The notes below the pieces were generated by a model, which was given only the letters and a program-made list of their open reading frames with translations, did not search any database and had not been told where the DNA came from. Positions 1 through 5,364 of a stretch of 5,364 nt of DNA are shown here, piece by piece. Position numbers and translations under genes: made by a program. Position 1 is the first letter of the stretch, and each line of letters opens with the position of its first letter. The stretch spans positions 1 through 5,364 of the forward strand of contig JADHTP010000232.1 of NCBI GenBank assembly GCA_016784945.1, given 5' to 3'. Source of the DNA: Deltaproteobacteria bacterium (GTDB taxonomy: Bacteria; Myxococcota_A; UBA9042; DTJE01).

Positions 1-294
1 GTTGTGGACCACCACCACGTTTCCGGCGCGGTGCGGATGGGCGTTCTCTTCGCTCGGCCGGCCGTGGGTGGCCCAGCGGGTATGGCCGATGCCCACCTTG
101 CCAGCCACCGGGCTTTCTGCGAGCGTGGCTTCCAGGTTCATGAGCTTCCCGGAAGCCCGGCGTACGGCTATGTCATCGTCCTGCAGGACCGCCAGACCCG
201 CGCTGTCGTAGCCCCGGTATTCCAGACTTTTCAGGCCTTTAAGGAGAATTCCTGCACAATCCCGCGGCCCCACGTATCCTACGATCCCGCACAT
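1..294 (-). CDS. glmS: Glutamine--fructose-6-phosphate aminotransferase (GlmS), N-terminal 98 codons, cut by the window edge
   Basis: GlmS makes glucosamine-6-phosphate from fructose-6-phosphate and glutamine, the first committed step to UDP-GlcNAc for peptidoglycan and lipopolysaccharide, in the cytoplasm. Only the start of the class II glutamine amidotransferase domain is present. It begins MCGIVGYVG, so Cys2 becomes the N-terminal nucleophile after Met removal. It then shows the family motifs LEYRGYDSAGLAV (about residues 24-36) and IGHTRWATHG (about 70-79), followed by NAHPH and VVVVHN at the edge. The last Asn lines up with the oxyanion-hole Asn of the E. coli enzyme. The start is fixed because Cys must follow Met, and a GAGG Shine-Dalgarno lies 7 nt upstream (302-305). 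The rest of the amidotransferase domain and both sugar isomerase (SIS) domains lie outside the window. It is the last visible gene of a four-gene minus-strand cluster, 37 nt after the preceding stop. GatA, PurF and AsnB relatives differ in these motifs, so the call is firm. Confidence 0.96.
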   Translation of the reverse strand, partial: MCGIVGYVGPRDCAGILLKGLKSLEYRGYDSAGLAVLQDDDIAVRRASGKLMNLEATLAESPVAGKVGIGHTRWATHGRPSEENAHPHRAGNVVVVHN

Positions 295-311
295 CCTTTT
301 GCCTCGTTGTG

Positions 312-333
312 GACGGGGTCGAAACGACCCGTC
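312..333 (-). promoter_or_regulatory. Hairpin in the 37-nt gap upstream of glmS
   Basis: The arms GACGGGGTCG (312-321) and CGACCCGTC (325-333) pair over 9 bp with one bulged G and a 3-nt loop. The structure overlaps the stop codon of the upstream gene (332-334) and ends 6 nt before the GAGG ribosome-binding site of glmS. No T-run follows on the minus strand, so it is not a typical intrinsic terminator. It could be an RNA-processing or stability element, or could modulate glmS translation. That role is inferred from position only. Confidence 0.5.
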
Positions 334-859
334 AGATACGGACCCACCACTGGTCGTCCAACCGTGACAGTTCGAGTCGCATCACGAACCGGCGATCATC
401 TTCCTCAGTGGCTAGCGAGAGGGCCACATCGACCTTTCCCTTCTCATCGCTGCGGCTCGTGGACACACCGGCGTTCTTCCCGCGACGGAGGGCCTCGTGT
501 ATCAGGGGGTGCAGTTCGAAGGTCCTCCAGACCAGGGACCGGAAGAATCGCTCCTTGGATTGGGCTTCCATCACGGCCACGTCACGGGTCTTGAAGAAGG
601 TTTCAGCGTCTGCCCTGAATTCGATGGACAAGGCGGCGTGCTCCATGCCCGACGCCTTGAGCGCCAGCAGGTCGTCGGGCAGCACGCGCCGGCTGGCACT
701 CTGAACCTGCTTGTTCTGGAGGTCGCCCATGTAACCCTGTGCCATCCGCCGGATCTCGTCCACTTCCGGGTCGTGAGCCAGGTAGACAGTCACCACCGAT
801 CCCAGGAAAAGCAGGACCAGAACGACAAACAGCTTCTTTCTTGATTTACCGTTTTCCAT
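332..859 (-). CDS. Small membrane-anchored protein of unknown function (175 aa)
   Basis: I do not recognise a named family. The protein has a basic N-terminus (K5, R7, K8, K9), then one hydrophobic segment at about residues 10-27, then a soluble domain. This fits a signal-anchor protein with its C-terminal part in the periplasm; an uncleaved anchor is likelier than a cleaved signal because no clear AXA site follows. Residues 31-135 look mostly helical and charged (EIRRMAQGYM, LPDDLLALKA, AETFFKTRD). The end, about 140-175, looks like beta hairpins (KVDVALSLA, FVMRLELSRL) closing with DDQWWVRI. A helical part followed by strands ending in a W-x-V/I motif resembles NTF2-like/DUF4878-type secreted domains, but this is only a fold-level impression. 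The gene starts 12 nt after the pentapeptide-repeat gene. Its ribosome-binding site is weak (GAAG at 864-867, only 4 nt from the ATG), so it probably relies on upstream translation. It precedes glmS by 37 nt. Confidence 0.8.
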   Translation of the reverse strand: MENGKSRKKLFVVLVLLFLGSVVTVYLAHDPEVDEIRRMAQGYMGDLQNKQVQSASRRVLPDDLLALKASGMEHAALSIEFRADAETFFKTRDVAVMEAQSKERFFRSLVWRTFELHPLIHEALRRGKNAGVSTSRSDEKGKVDVALSLATEEDDRRFVMRLELSRLDDQWWVRI

Positions 860-871
860 GCATCTTCGGTC

Positions 872-1882
872 TCAATCCAATTCTATCTTCTTGAATCTTT
901 CATACACTTCCTTCGACTCTCTGGCTACCTTTGATTTCCCCCCGTTGTCCGCTGCAGCCGCTTCGGGCGCCTCTTCATGAGTGTCGGATGTCTCCAATGC
1001 CGGCTGCGAGGCGGGCGGTTCATCGGGCGCCGACGGTTCGGGCTCCGGATCGCGATCCACGGCGACGGGCGCCGCGGCATCGACCAGAACGTATCCAGTC
1101 AGGAGGGCGTGCACAACGGGAACCAGCCCCTGGTCCCTGCCCTTCAGGCAATCCAGGACCCGCGTGCCGGCATCGCCCGGTCGAACGGACCCCCTCATCA
1201 GGGCGGCCCGGGTCTCGTCGTCGGCGTTGACACCGGTGAAGTCGGAAGAGACCAGCACCGCGTCCGTGAAGTCCGCGCCGGTCAGGTTGGCGTCCTTGAA
1301 ACTGGTCCGCACCACCAGGGCACCCCGAAAGCTCACGTCCGCCAGGTCGGCGTTGCGGAAGTCGGCCTCCAGGATGACGGCACCACTGAAATCCGCCCGT
1401 GACAGCACCGAGTTGCCCAGCCTGCGGTTCTCGAACCGCGTGCGGACCACCACCGAGTCCTGAAACCTGGCGGCATAGAGGTCGGAAGCGTCGAAGAGAC
1501 AGTCCACCAGTTCGGCCCCCTGGAAGATGGCGTTCCCCAAAGGCGTTTCGATGAAGGTCACATCCACCAGTGTGCCTTGGCCGACGTTGGCCTCGACGGC
1601 ATCGCAGGAACGGAATTCCACGTGTTCCAACCAGGCCCCGGACAGTTTCGCGCCACGCATCGCCGCACCGGCCAGGCTGCAGCCCGACAATCGGCAGTTG
1701 CCCATGACGGCACCGGCAAGGCCCACCTCCTGGAAATCCGTTTCGTGGAAGTGCGTCCCTCCCAGTGACAGGTCGGACAGGTCCTGTCGGCGGATCCGGC
1801 AGTTCCGGACCTCCTGGCCCGAAAACAGGGATTGAACCTGTGGCCCGTTGTCCACCAGGGTTTTTCCATCCTCGCCGTTCAT
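872..1882 (-). CDS. Pentapeptide-repeat protein with a charged C-terminal tail (336 aa)
   Basis: The protein is dominated by A(D/N)LXX-type pentapeptide repeats, which fold as a right-handed quadrilateral beta-helix. A hydrophobic centre (L, F, V, I or M) recurs at every fifth residue from F20 to F215, with Ala95 the only weak position. That is 40 successive steps, or about 10 coils, with no loop insertion; clear copies are SRADFSGAVI and TGADFTDAVL. Residues 216-270 form a non-repeat capping segment. Residues 271-312 are a Pro/Glu/Ala-rich, probably disordered linker, and 315-336 a charged, probably helical tail. There is no signal peptide or membrane segment, so it is probably cytoplasmic. 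The start at 1882 is chosen over an upstream in-frame ATG at 2245 because it has GGGAG 6 nt upstream and overlaps the hydrolase stop by 4 nt (ATGA); the earlier start would run inside the hydrolase gene. Some family members (Qnr, MfpA) protect gyrase, but those have loops or a dimerising end that I do not see, so function remains unassigned. Confidence 0.9.
   Translation of the reverse strand: MNGEDGKTLVDNGPQVQSLFSGQEVRNCRIRRQDLSDLSLGGTHFHETDFQEVGLAGAVMGNCRLSGCSLAGAAMRGAKLSGAWLEHVEFRSCDAVEANVGQGTLVDVTFIETPLGNAIFQGAELVDCLFDASDLYAARFQDSVVVRTRFENRRLGNSVLSRADFSGAVILEADFRNADLADVSFRGALVVRTSFKDANLTGADFTDAVLVSSDFTGVNADDETRAALMRGSVRPGDAGTRVLDCLKGRDQGLVPVVHALLTGYVLVDAAAPVAVDRDPEPEPSAPDEPPASQPALETSDTHEEAPEAAAADNGGKSKVARESKEVYERFKKIELD
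1879..1882 (-). other. ATGA start-stop overlap (translational coupling)
   Basis: The TGA stop of the hydrolase (1879-1881) and the ATG start of the pentapeptide-repeat gene (1880-1882) share bases on the minus strand as ATGA. This arrangement usually allows terminating ribosomes to restart on the next gene, which suggests that the two proteins are made together. Confidence 0.85.
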
Positions 1883-3105
1883 GGTGAGCTCCCGTCGGTT
1901 CCCAGCGCCAGTTCGAACCCGAACAGGGCGTAAAACGCGGCGGCTTGCTCCAGTTGGGTCACGTCGCATTTCTCGTTGGGCGCGTGGGCGTATCGCTCGT
2001 CCCCCGGACCGAATCCCAGGGTGGGGATGCCGTACATCCCGGCCGTTGCCACGCCGTTGGTGGAAAAGGTCCAGCGTCCCGGCCGGCCGGCTTCCCCGGT
2101 GAGGCCCTCCAGTGCCCGGCATGCCGCCGTCAGGGCGGGCGCGTCTTCGTCCAGCAACCAGCTCGGATAATACTTGTCGGTTGGAAGCACGAAACCCGTG
2201 TGGGTGGGCTCTTCGTATCGCAGGACCTCCACCTCGGCCTTCCATCGTCCCACGGAGGACAGCGCCCGGATTTCGTCCACCGCGCTCTGTCGGGTCTCCC
2301 CCACGGTCAGCCTACGGTCCACGTGGATCCGGGCCCAGTCCGCCACGGCGCACAAGGAGGGCGACGTGGACCGGATCTCCGACACGGTCAGGGACCCCTT
2401 GCCCAGGAAAGGATGGTCCGCCAGATCCCCGTTCAGTGACTCCAGTTCCTTCAGGACGTCCGCCATTCCATAGATGGCGTTGATCCCCCGCTCCGGCGCC
2501 GATCCGTGGGCCGACACCCCGGACACGGTCACGGCGATTTCCATCCGGCCGCGATGGCCCCGGTACACATTCAACAGGGTGGGTTCCGTCAGAACCACGC
2601 AATCGGGGCGAATCCCCTCGTTACGGACCAGGTACTGCCAGCAGAGCCCGTCACAGTCCTCTTCCTGGACACTGCCCACGGCCAGGAACCGGAACGGGAG
2701 GTCCCGACCCAGCTTGCGCAGGATCTTTCCGGCGGTCACGATGGAAGCCATTCCCGCCTTCTGATCCGCCGTTCCCCGGCCCCGGATCCAGCCATCCCTG
2801 ATTTCGCCGGAGAAGGGATCGCCGTCCCAGTTCCCCGGATTTCCCACGTCCACCGTGTCCAGGTGGGCGTCGAAGGCCACCAGGGGCCCCGTGTCGCCGA
2901 GGATCCCCCTGACGTTGCCGAAACCGTCCACCTCCACGTCGTTGAATCCCGCGGCGGTCAGTTCCCCGGCGACGCGTTTCACCACCGCGCCTTCGTCACC
3001 GGACAGGGATCGGATGCGAATGATGTCGGACAGGAAGGCGGCCGTCTCCCCCGAAAGAGCCCCGGCCTCCCTCACGATTTCGGACTGCAGTTCGTGCGGC
3101 AACAT
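1879..3105 (-). CDS. ygeY: M20-family metallohydrolase, YgeY type (408 aa)
   Basis: This is a di-zinc amidohydrolase of the M20 (DapE/ArgE/carboxypeptidase G2) superfamily, closest to E. coli YgeY as I remember it. Shared stretches include SVQEEDCDGLCWQYL, YRGHRGRMEI, HGSAPERG, GKGSLTVSEI, RRLTVGET, KWTFSTNGV-like RWTFSTNGV and HAPNEK. Expected metal and catalytic residues are present: H81 and D83 in DAHLDTV, D114 in GRGTADQK, catalytic E148 with ligand E149 in QEED, E174 in LTEP and H374 in AHAPNEK. H200 in SAHGSAPERG marks the dimerisation lid domain. Length matches the family (about 400 aa) and the gene appears intact; no signal peptide is seen, so it is cytoplasmic. YgeY-like proteins are annotated as selenium-metabolism-linked hydrolases from co-occurrence, with no firmly known substrate; no selenium or purine gene is visible here. 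The start at 3105 has only a weak GGAT-type ribosome-binding site about 5 nt upstream, but no better in-frame ATG exists. It is the first gene of the minus-strand cluster. Confidence 0.92.
   Translation of the reverse strand: MLPHELQSEIVREAGALSGETAAFLSDIIRIRSLSGDEGAVVKRVAGELTAAGFNDVEVDGFGNVRGILGDTGPLVAFDAHLDTVDVGNPGNWDGDPFSGEIRDGWIRGRGTADQKAGMASIVTAGKILRKLGRDLPFRFLAVGSVQEEDCDGLCWQYLVRNEGIRPDCVVLTEPTLLNVYRGHRGRMEIAVTVSGVSAHGSAPERGINAIYGMADVLKELESLNGDLADHPFLGKGSLTVSEIRSTSPSLCAVADWARIHVDRRLTVGETRQSAVDEIRALSSVGRWKAEVEVLRYEEPTHTGFVLPTDKYYPSWLLDEDAPALTAACRALEGLTGEAGRPGRWTFSTNGVATAGMYGIPTLGFGPGDERYAHAPNEKCDVTQLEQAAAFYALFGFELALGTDGSSP
1889..1893 (-). promoter_or_regulatory. Ribosome-binding site of the pentapeptide-repeat gene
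   Basis: GGGAG on the minus strand lies 6 nt before the ATG at 1882, inside the last codons of the hydrolase gene. It decides the start: the longer reading frame from 2245 is inside the hydrolase coding sequence. Confidence 0.7.
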
Positions 3106-3137
3106 GAGTCATCCATTGAGGGTCGGTTCGAGTCGAA

Positions 3138-3166
3138 ATCAAAACACACCTGGATGCGAGGGTCAA
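3138..3166 (-). promoter_or_regulatory. Candidate sigma70-type promoter for the minus-strand operon
   Basis: On the minus strand TTGACC (3161-3166) and TTTGAT (3138-3143) are separated by 17 bp. Transcription would begin near 3131, giving a leader of roughly 26 nt before the ATG at 3105. The -35 matches 5 of 6 consensus bases and the -10 matches 4 of 6, but the -10 lacks the important second A, so this is a weak candidate. Confidence 0.35.
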
Positions 3167-3178
3167 TTGGAGGGGCAT

Positions 3179-3213
3179 GGCAAACGCATCTAATTCGTGG
3201 TCGTGCGTTTGCC
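3179..3213. promoter_or_regulatory. Perfect 10-bp inverted repeat between divergent promoters (candidate operator)
   Basis: GGCAAACGCA (3179-3188) and its exact reverse complement TGCGTTTGCC (3204-3213) flank a 15-bp spacer. The dyad lies between the two candidate -35 boxes, 12 bp from the minus-strand one and 27 bp from the plus-strand one, as expected for a dimeric regulator controlling both directions. An RNA hairpin with a 15-nt loop is less likely because the repeat lies upstream of both predicted transcription starts. No regulator gene is in the window, so the binding protein is unknown. Confidence 0.5.
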
Positions 3214-3240
3214 CTGTGTCCGCCGTTGATCGTCATCTCG

Positions 3241-3269
3241 TTGACACCCCGCCATGCAATGGATACAGT
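3241..3269 (+). promoter_or_regulatory. Sigma70-type promoter for the outer-membrane protein gene
   Basis: A perfect TTGACA -35 box (3241-3246), a 17-bp spacer and TACAGT as -10 (3264-3269, 4 of 6 consensus bases including the key second A and final T). Transcription would begin near 3276, leaving a leader of about 25 nt. Because the -10 lies downstream of the in-frame ATG at 3259, this promoter also argues that translation starts at 3301. Confidence 0.7.
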
Positions 3270-3289
3270 ACGGCGGCCCGTTTGGGAGC

Positions 3290-3294
3290 GAGGA
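3290..3294 (+). promoter_or_regulatory. Ribosome-binding site that sets the start of the outer-membrane protein
   Basis: GAGGA (preceded by GGGAG at 3284-3288) lies 6-7 nt before the ATG at 3301. Starting here puts a proper signal peptide at the N-terminus, whereas the in-frame ATG at 3259 would add 14 charged residues (MDTVRRPVWERGFL) ahead of it. Confidence 0.75.
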
Positions 3295-3300
3295 TTCCTG

Positions 3301-5229
3301 ATGACGAGGACGTTTCCAGTCGCCTTTCTGTTCACCTTCGTCTGCGCAACCGCGGCGGCCCAGACCGAGCCCGCCGACCCGGCCGGTCCGACGACGCCGG
3401 CAGCGGAGGCCGTGACCTCGACGGAAGAGGCAACCAACATCGATAAGGCCACGGGGACCAAGGCGCCTGCCGCCGAGGAAATCCCGTCCCTGGACGAGGT
3501 GCTCAAGGACAAGGCGCTCGACGTGGCATCCCAGTGGGAGGGCCCGGGCGCTTCCAGCGAGCCCGAGTACCCCTGGTTCGAGCACCACGGCTATTTCCGC
3601 CTCCGGGTCGATGGCTACTACCGCGGTCACCTGGGCACCCACTACACCACCAAGGTCCAGGCCGCCGATGGAAGCCTGTACCAGATCACCCGATCCACGT
3701 CGGGCTTTCTGCCGCCCCTGACCGAAAACATCCCCAACACCAACTCTCCCAATTCCGACCAGGTGGGCCCCCAGGGGGAAGACTGGCTGGCCGGCGCCAA
3801 CCTGCGATTCCGGTACCGCCCCACCCTGCACGTTTCCGATAACCTGTCCATCAACGCCGAGTTCGACGTTCTGGATAACATGATCCTCGGGAGCACGCCG
3901 GACTATGACCCGGCGCGATCCGACGCCCCCCTGTCCATTTTCGCCTCGACCCAGGCTCCGCCTTCCGCGGGCATGAACAGCGTCAAGGACTCCATCCGGG
4001 TAAAGCAGGCCTGGTTCAACTGGAACATCATGACACCCACGGAACTGGGCGCCCCCCTCCTGGCATTGTCCGCCGGCCGCATGGCGCGCCACTGGGGGCT
4101 AGGCATCGTGGAAAACGACGGCGAGGACCTGGATGCCAACTATGGCACCTACGTGGACCGCATCACCCTGCTGGCCCGCCTGGGCGGCATCTACTTCGAA
4201 GCCGGTTACGGCTGGGTCGCTTCCGGCCCCACGGCCCAGAATCCAGCCCTTTCCTTTGGCGAGCCCATCGACCTGACCAACAGCGACGACGTGACCGAGG
4301 TCACCCTGGCCATCTTCTCCAAGCCCATGACCCAGGCCGAGCGCAAGGAACGGTTCAAGCACCTGAACGTCCACAACAAGGTCTCCTTCGACTGGGGCGC
4401 CTACGCGGTGTACCGTCGTCAGAAGCTCGACTCGTTCATCGAAAGAACGGACCTCCATACGGGGGACGTGATCGGGTACGACGTCTGGTCCCCCGGCGAC
4501 GGCATCGACAACCTCCAGCTTCTTTCCCGGGACGCCTGGACCGTCACGCCGGACCTGTGGCTGCGCCTGGAATGGGTGCCGGCCATCAACCAGAAATTCC
4601 GGCTGGAACTGGAGGTGGCGGGCGTCGTGGGCCATATCGGGAGCGTCAATCCCGCCGTGGCCGATTCCAGCATGGACATCCGATCCTTCGGTGCCGCCCT
4701 GGAGTTCGAATACCAGATGGGGAACATCTCCTTCGGCTTCGACGCGGGCATCGCGACGGGTGACAAGACCAACGAGGCCTTCGGGTACCTGGACCAGTCC
4801 ATCATCGACCAGGGCAACAACCCCAAGCTGGCGGCCTTCTATTTCCACCCGGACTACTTCGTTGACAACCTCCTCTTCCGCAAGGTCATCGGGACCGTGA
4901 CCAACGCCTGGTACATCCGTCCCTGGTTCCAGTACGACCTGTTCGAATCCGAAAACGACTCGCTGGCCGCCCGCCTTGACATCGTCTATGGCCGGGCCCT
5001 GGAGGCCAACGCCACGCCGGGGAACGACCCGAACCTCGGTGTCGAACTGGACCTCAAGATTTTCTACGAAGAAAAAGGCCTGATCTATGCCGGTCTCGAA
5101 TGGGCGGTGCTCTGGCCCCTGGCCGGCTTCAACCTGGTACCTGGCCATGGTGGTGCACCGGACACGGCCCCGGCCGCCAGCGCCAGTTGGTCCACGGCGC
5201 TGCGCGCCCGTGTAGGCATCATGTTCTAG
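3301..5229 (+). CDS. Putative outer-membrane beta-barrel (porin-like) protein, TIGR04551-like (642 aa)
   Basis: The product has a Sec signal peptide with likely signal peptidase I cleavage after ATAAA, before Q21. Cys15 lies in the hydrophobic core but lacks a lipobox, so it is not a lipoprotein. Residues 21-88 are a Pro/Ala/Glu/Thr-rich linker. From about 95 to the end, alternating aromatic/hydrophobic strands recur (HGYFRLRVDGYYRG, ANLRFRYRPTLHV, LSINAEFDVLDN, KVSFDWGAYAVYRR, LWLRLEWVP, FRLELEVAGVVG, ISFGFDAGIATG, AWYIRPWFQYDLF, GLIYAGLEWAV), ending in LRARVGIMF. The terminal Phe fits a BAM recognition signal. The segment GRMARHWGLGIVEN followed by DANYGTYVDRITL (about 259-290) recalls an uncharacterised deltaproteobacterial family that I remember as TIGR04551; that name is from memory. 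Substrate or role is unknown: channel, adhesin scaffold or structural barrel all remain possible. The gene appears monocistronic, with its own promoter, and diverges from the glmS cluster. Its codon use looks like that of its neighbours. Confidence 0.82.
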   Translation: MTRTFPVAFLFTFVCATAAAQTEPADPAGPTTPAAEAVTSTEEATNIDKATGTKAPAAEEIPSLDEVLKDKALDVASQWEGPGASSEPEYPWFEHHGYFRLRVDGYYRGHLGTHYTTKVQAADGSLYQITRSTSGFLPPLTENIPNTNSPNSDQVGPQGEDWLAGANLRFRYRPTLHVSDNLSINAEFDVLDNMILGSTPDYDPARSDAPLSIFASTQAPPSAGMNSVKDSIRVKQAWFNWNIMTPTELGAPLLALSAGRMARHWGLGIVENDGEDLDANYGTYVDRITLLARLGGIYFEAGYGWVASGPTAQNPALSFGEPIDLTNSDDVTEVTLAIFSKPMTQAERKERFKHLNVHNKVSFDWGAYAVYRRQKLDSFIERTDLHTGDVIGYDVWSPGDGIDNLQLLSRDAWTVTPDLWLRLEWVPAINQKFRLELEVAGVVGHIGSVNPAVADSSMDIRSFGAALEFEYQMGNISFGFDAGIATGDKTNEAFGYLDQSIIDQGNNPKLAAFYFHPDYFVDNLLFRKVIGTVTNAWYIRPWFQYDLFESENDSLAARLDIVYGRALEANATPGNDPNLGVELDLKIFYEEKGLIYAGLEWAVLWPLAGFNLVPGHGGAPDTAPAASASWSTALRARVGIMF

Positions 5230-5231
5230 GA

Positions 5232-5364
5232 GCCTGTCGGCCAAAGCGTCCTGCTGCGATTCCGGCTGCATTTCGACAGACTGCGTTGCCTTCCCCGAAA
5301 CGTCCTCGACGTAGGGCAGGACTACGCCTGCGGCGTTTCGGGGCCCCTGCGCCTTGCCTGTCGA
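5232..5364. repeat. Nested inverted-repeat intergenic element, right half cut by the window end
   Basis: The 135 nt after the outer-membrane gene hold no convincing gene but several paired arms. The longest is CCCCGAAACG (5293-5302) with CGTTTCGGGG (5334-5343), a perfect 10-bp match. Outside it TCGACAG (5273-5279) pairs with CTGTCGA (5358-5364), which are the last bases of the window. Inside the 31-bp centre CGTAG (5310-5314) pairs with CTACG (5322-5326) around a 7-nt loop. CTGTCG at 5234-5239 is also complementary to CGACAG at 5274-5279. Spacing of the two outer arm pairs is almost equal (13 and 14 nt), so this looks like one long imperfect palindrome. It may act as a terminator or mRNA-end structure for the upstream gene, or be a copy of a dispersed intergenic repeat; no T-run supports a classical terminator. 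Confidence 0.65.

Noticed and set aside
295..331. glmS ribozyme/riboswitch upstream of glmS
   Set aside because: Only 37 nt separate glmS from the previous coding sequence, too short for the ribozyme core, and no matching pattern is visible.
4..594. Plus-strand open frame across glmS and the anchored protein (196 aa)
   Set aside because: It is antisense to two supported genes, one of them unmistakable glmS, and its sequence shows no domain.
872..2245. Longer in-frame version of the pentapeptide-repeat protein (457 aa)
   Set aside because: The extra 121 residues lie inside the hydrolase gene in another frame, are Arg/Pro/Gly-rich without repeat pattern, and the start at 1882 has a good ribosome-binding site and ATGA coupling.
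3224..3244. Direct repeat CGTTGA at 3224-3229 and 3239-3244 as a regulator site
   Set aside because: Six-base repeats are expected by chance and the second copy overlaps the -35 box; there is no further support.
2506..3300. N-terminal extension of the outer-membrane protein reading frame (265 residues)
   Set aside because: It is antisense to the hydrolase and crosses the promoter region. The signal peptide begins at 3301 behind a good ribosome-binding site.
3315..3345. Lipoprotein signal (Cys15) in the outer-membrane protein
   Set aside because: The residues before Cys15 (FTFV) do not fit a lipobox, and a better signal peptidase I site (ATAAA before Gln21) follows.
4099..5271. Long minus-strand open frame opposite the outer-membrane gene (390 aa)
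   Set aside because: It mirrors the real gene in a GC-rich genome, is composed of low-information Gly/Val/Asp/Arg-rich sequence, and its start lies in the palindromic element. The 3190-4092 minus-strand frame is rejected for the same reason.
5293..5343. Classical Rho-independent terminator after the outer-membrane gene
   Set aside because: The 10-bp arms are separated by 31 nt and no T-run follows on the plus strand (the sequence continues CCCCTGCGCC). It may still end the transcript, but not by the textbook signature.

Overview
The window is GC-rich (about 60-65% by eye), densely coding Gram-negative DNA. A porin-like outer-membrane protein with a Sec signal peptide and a C-terminal Phe, a membrane-anchored small protein and a full-length YgeY-type M20 hydrolase point to a diderm bacterium. 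The outer-membrane protein resembles a family I associate with myxobacteria and related Deltaproteobacteria, so Myxococcota or Desulfobacterota sensu lato is my best guess. That placement is inference. No rRNA, tRNA, CRISPR, insertion sequence or phage gene is visible.

Layout: positions 1-3105 hold four genes on the minus strand, transcribed right to left. They are a YgeY-family M20 metallohydrolase (3105-1879), a pentapeptide-repeat protein (1882-872), a small membrane-anchored protein (859-332) and the 5' end of glmS (294 to beyond position 1). Spacing is tight: a 4-nt ATGA overlap, then gaps of 12 and 37 nt. They are therefore probably one transcript with translational coupling at the first junction. 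The 37-nt gap before glmS contains a strong hairpin.

Positions 3106-3300 are a divergent control region. It has a good sigma70-type promoter for the plus strand (TTGACA-17-TACAGT), a weaker candidate for the minus-strand operon (TTGACC-17-TTTGAT), and between them a perfect 10-bp inverted repeat that could be a shared operator. Positions 3301-5229 encode a 642-residue putative outer-membrane beta-barrel protein. After its stop, 5230-5364 is a nested inverted-repeat element whose right half is cut by the window end.

How the genes fit together: GlmS makes glucosamine-6-phosphate for peptidoglycan and lipopolysaccharide, the divergent gene encodes an envelope protein, and one operon member is membrane-anchored, so a cell-envelope theme is plausible. 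The role of the hydrolase and of the pentapeptide-repeat protein in this setting is unknown. This grouping is the most unusual gene-level feature, but nothing in the sequence proves a new system.
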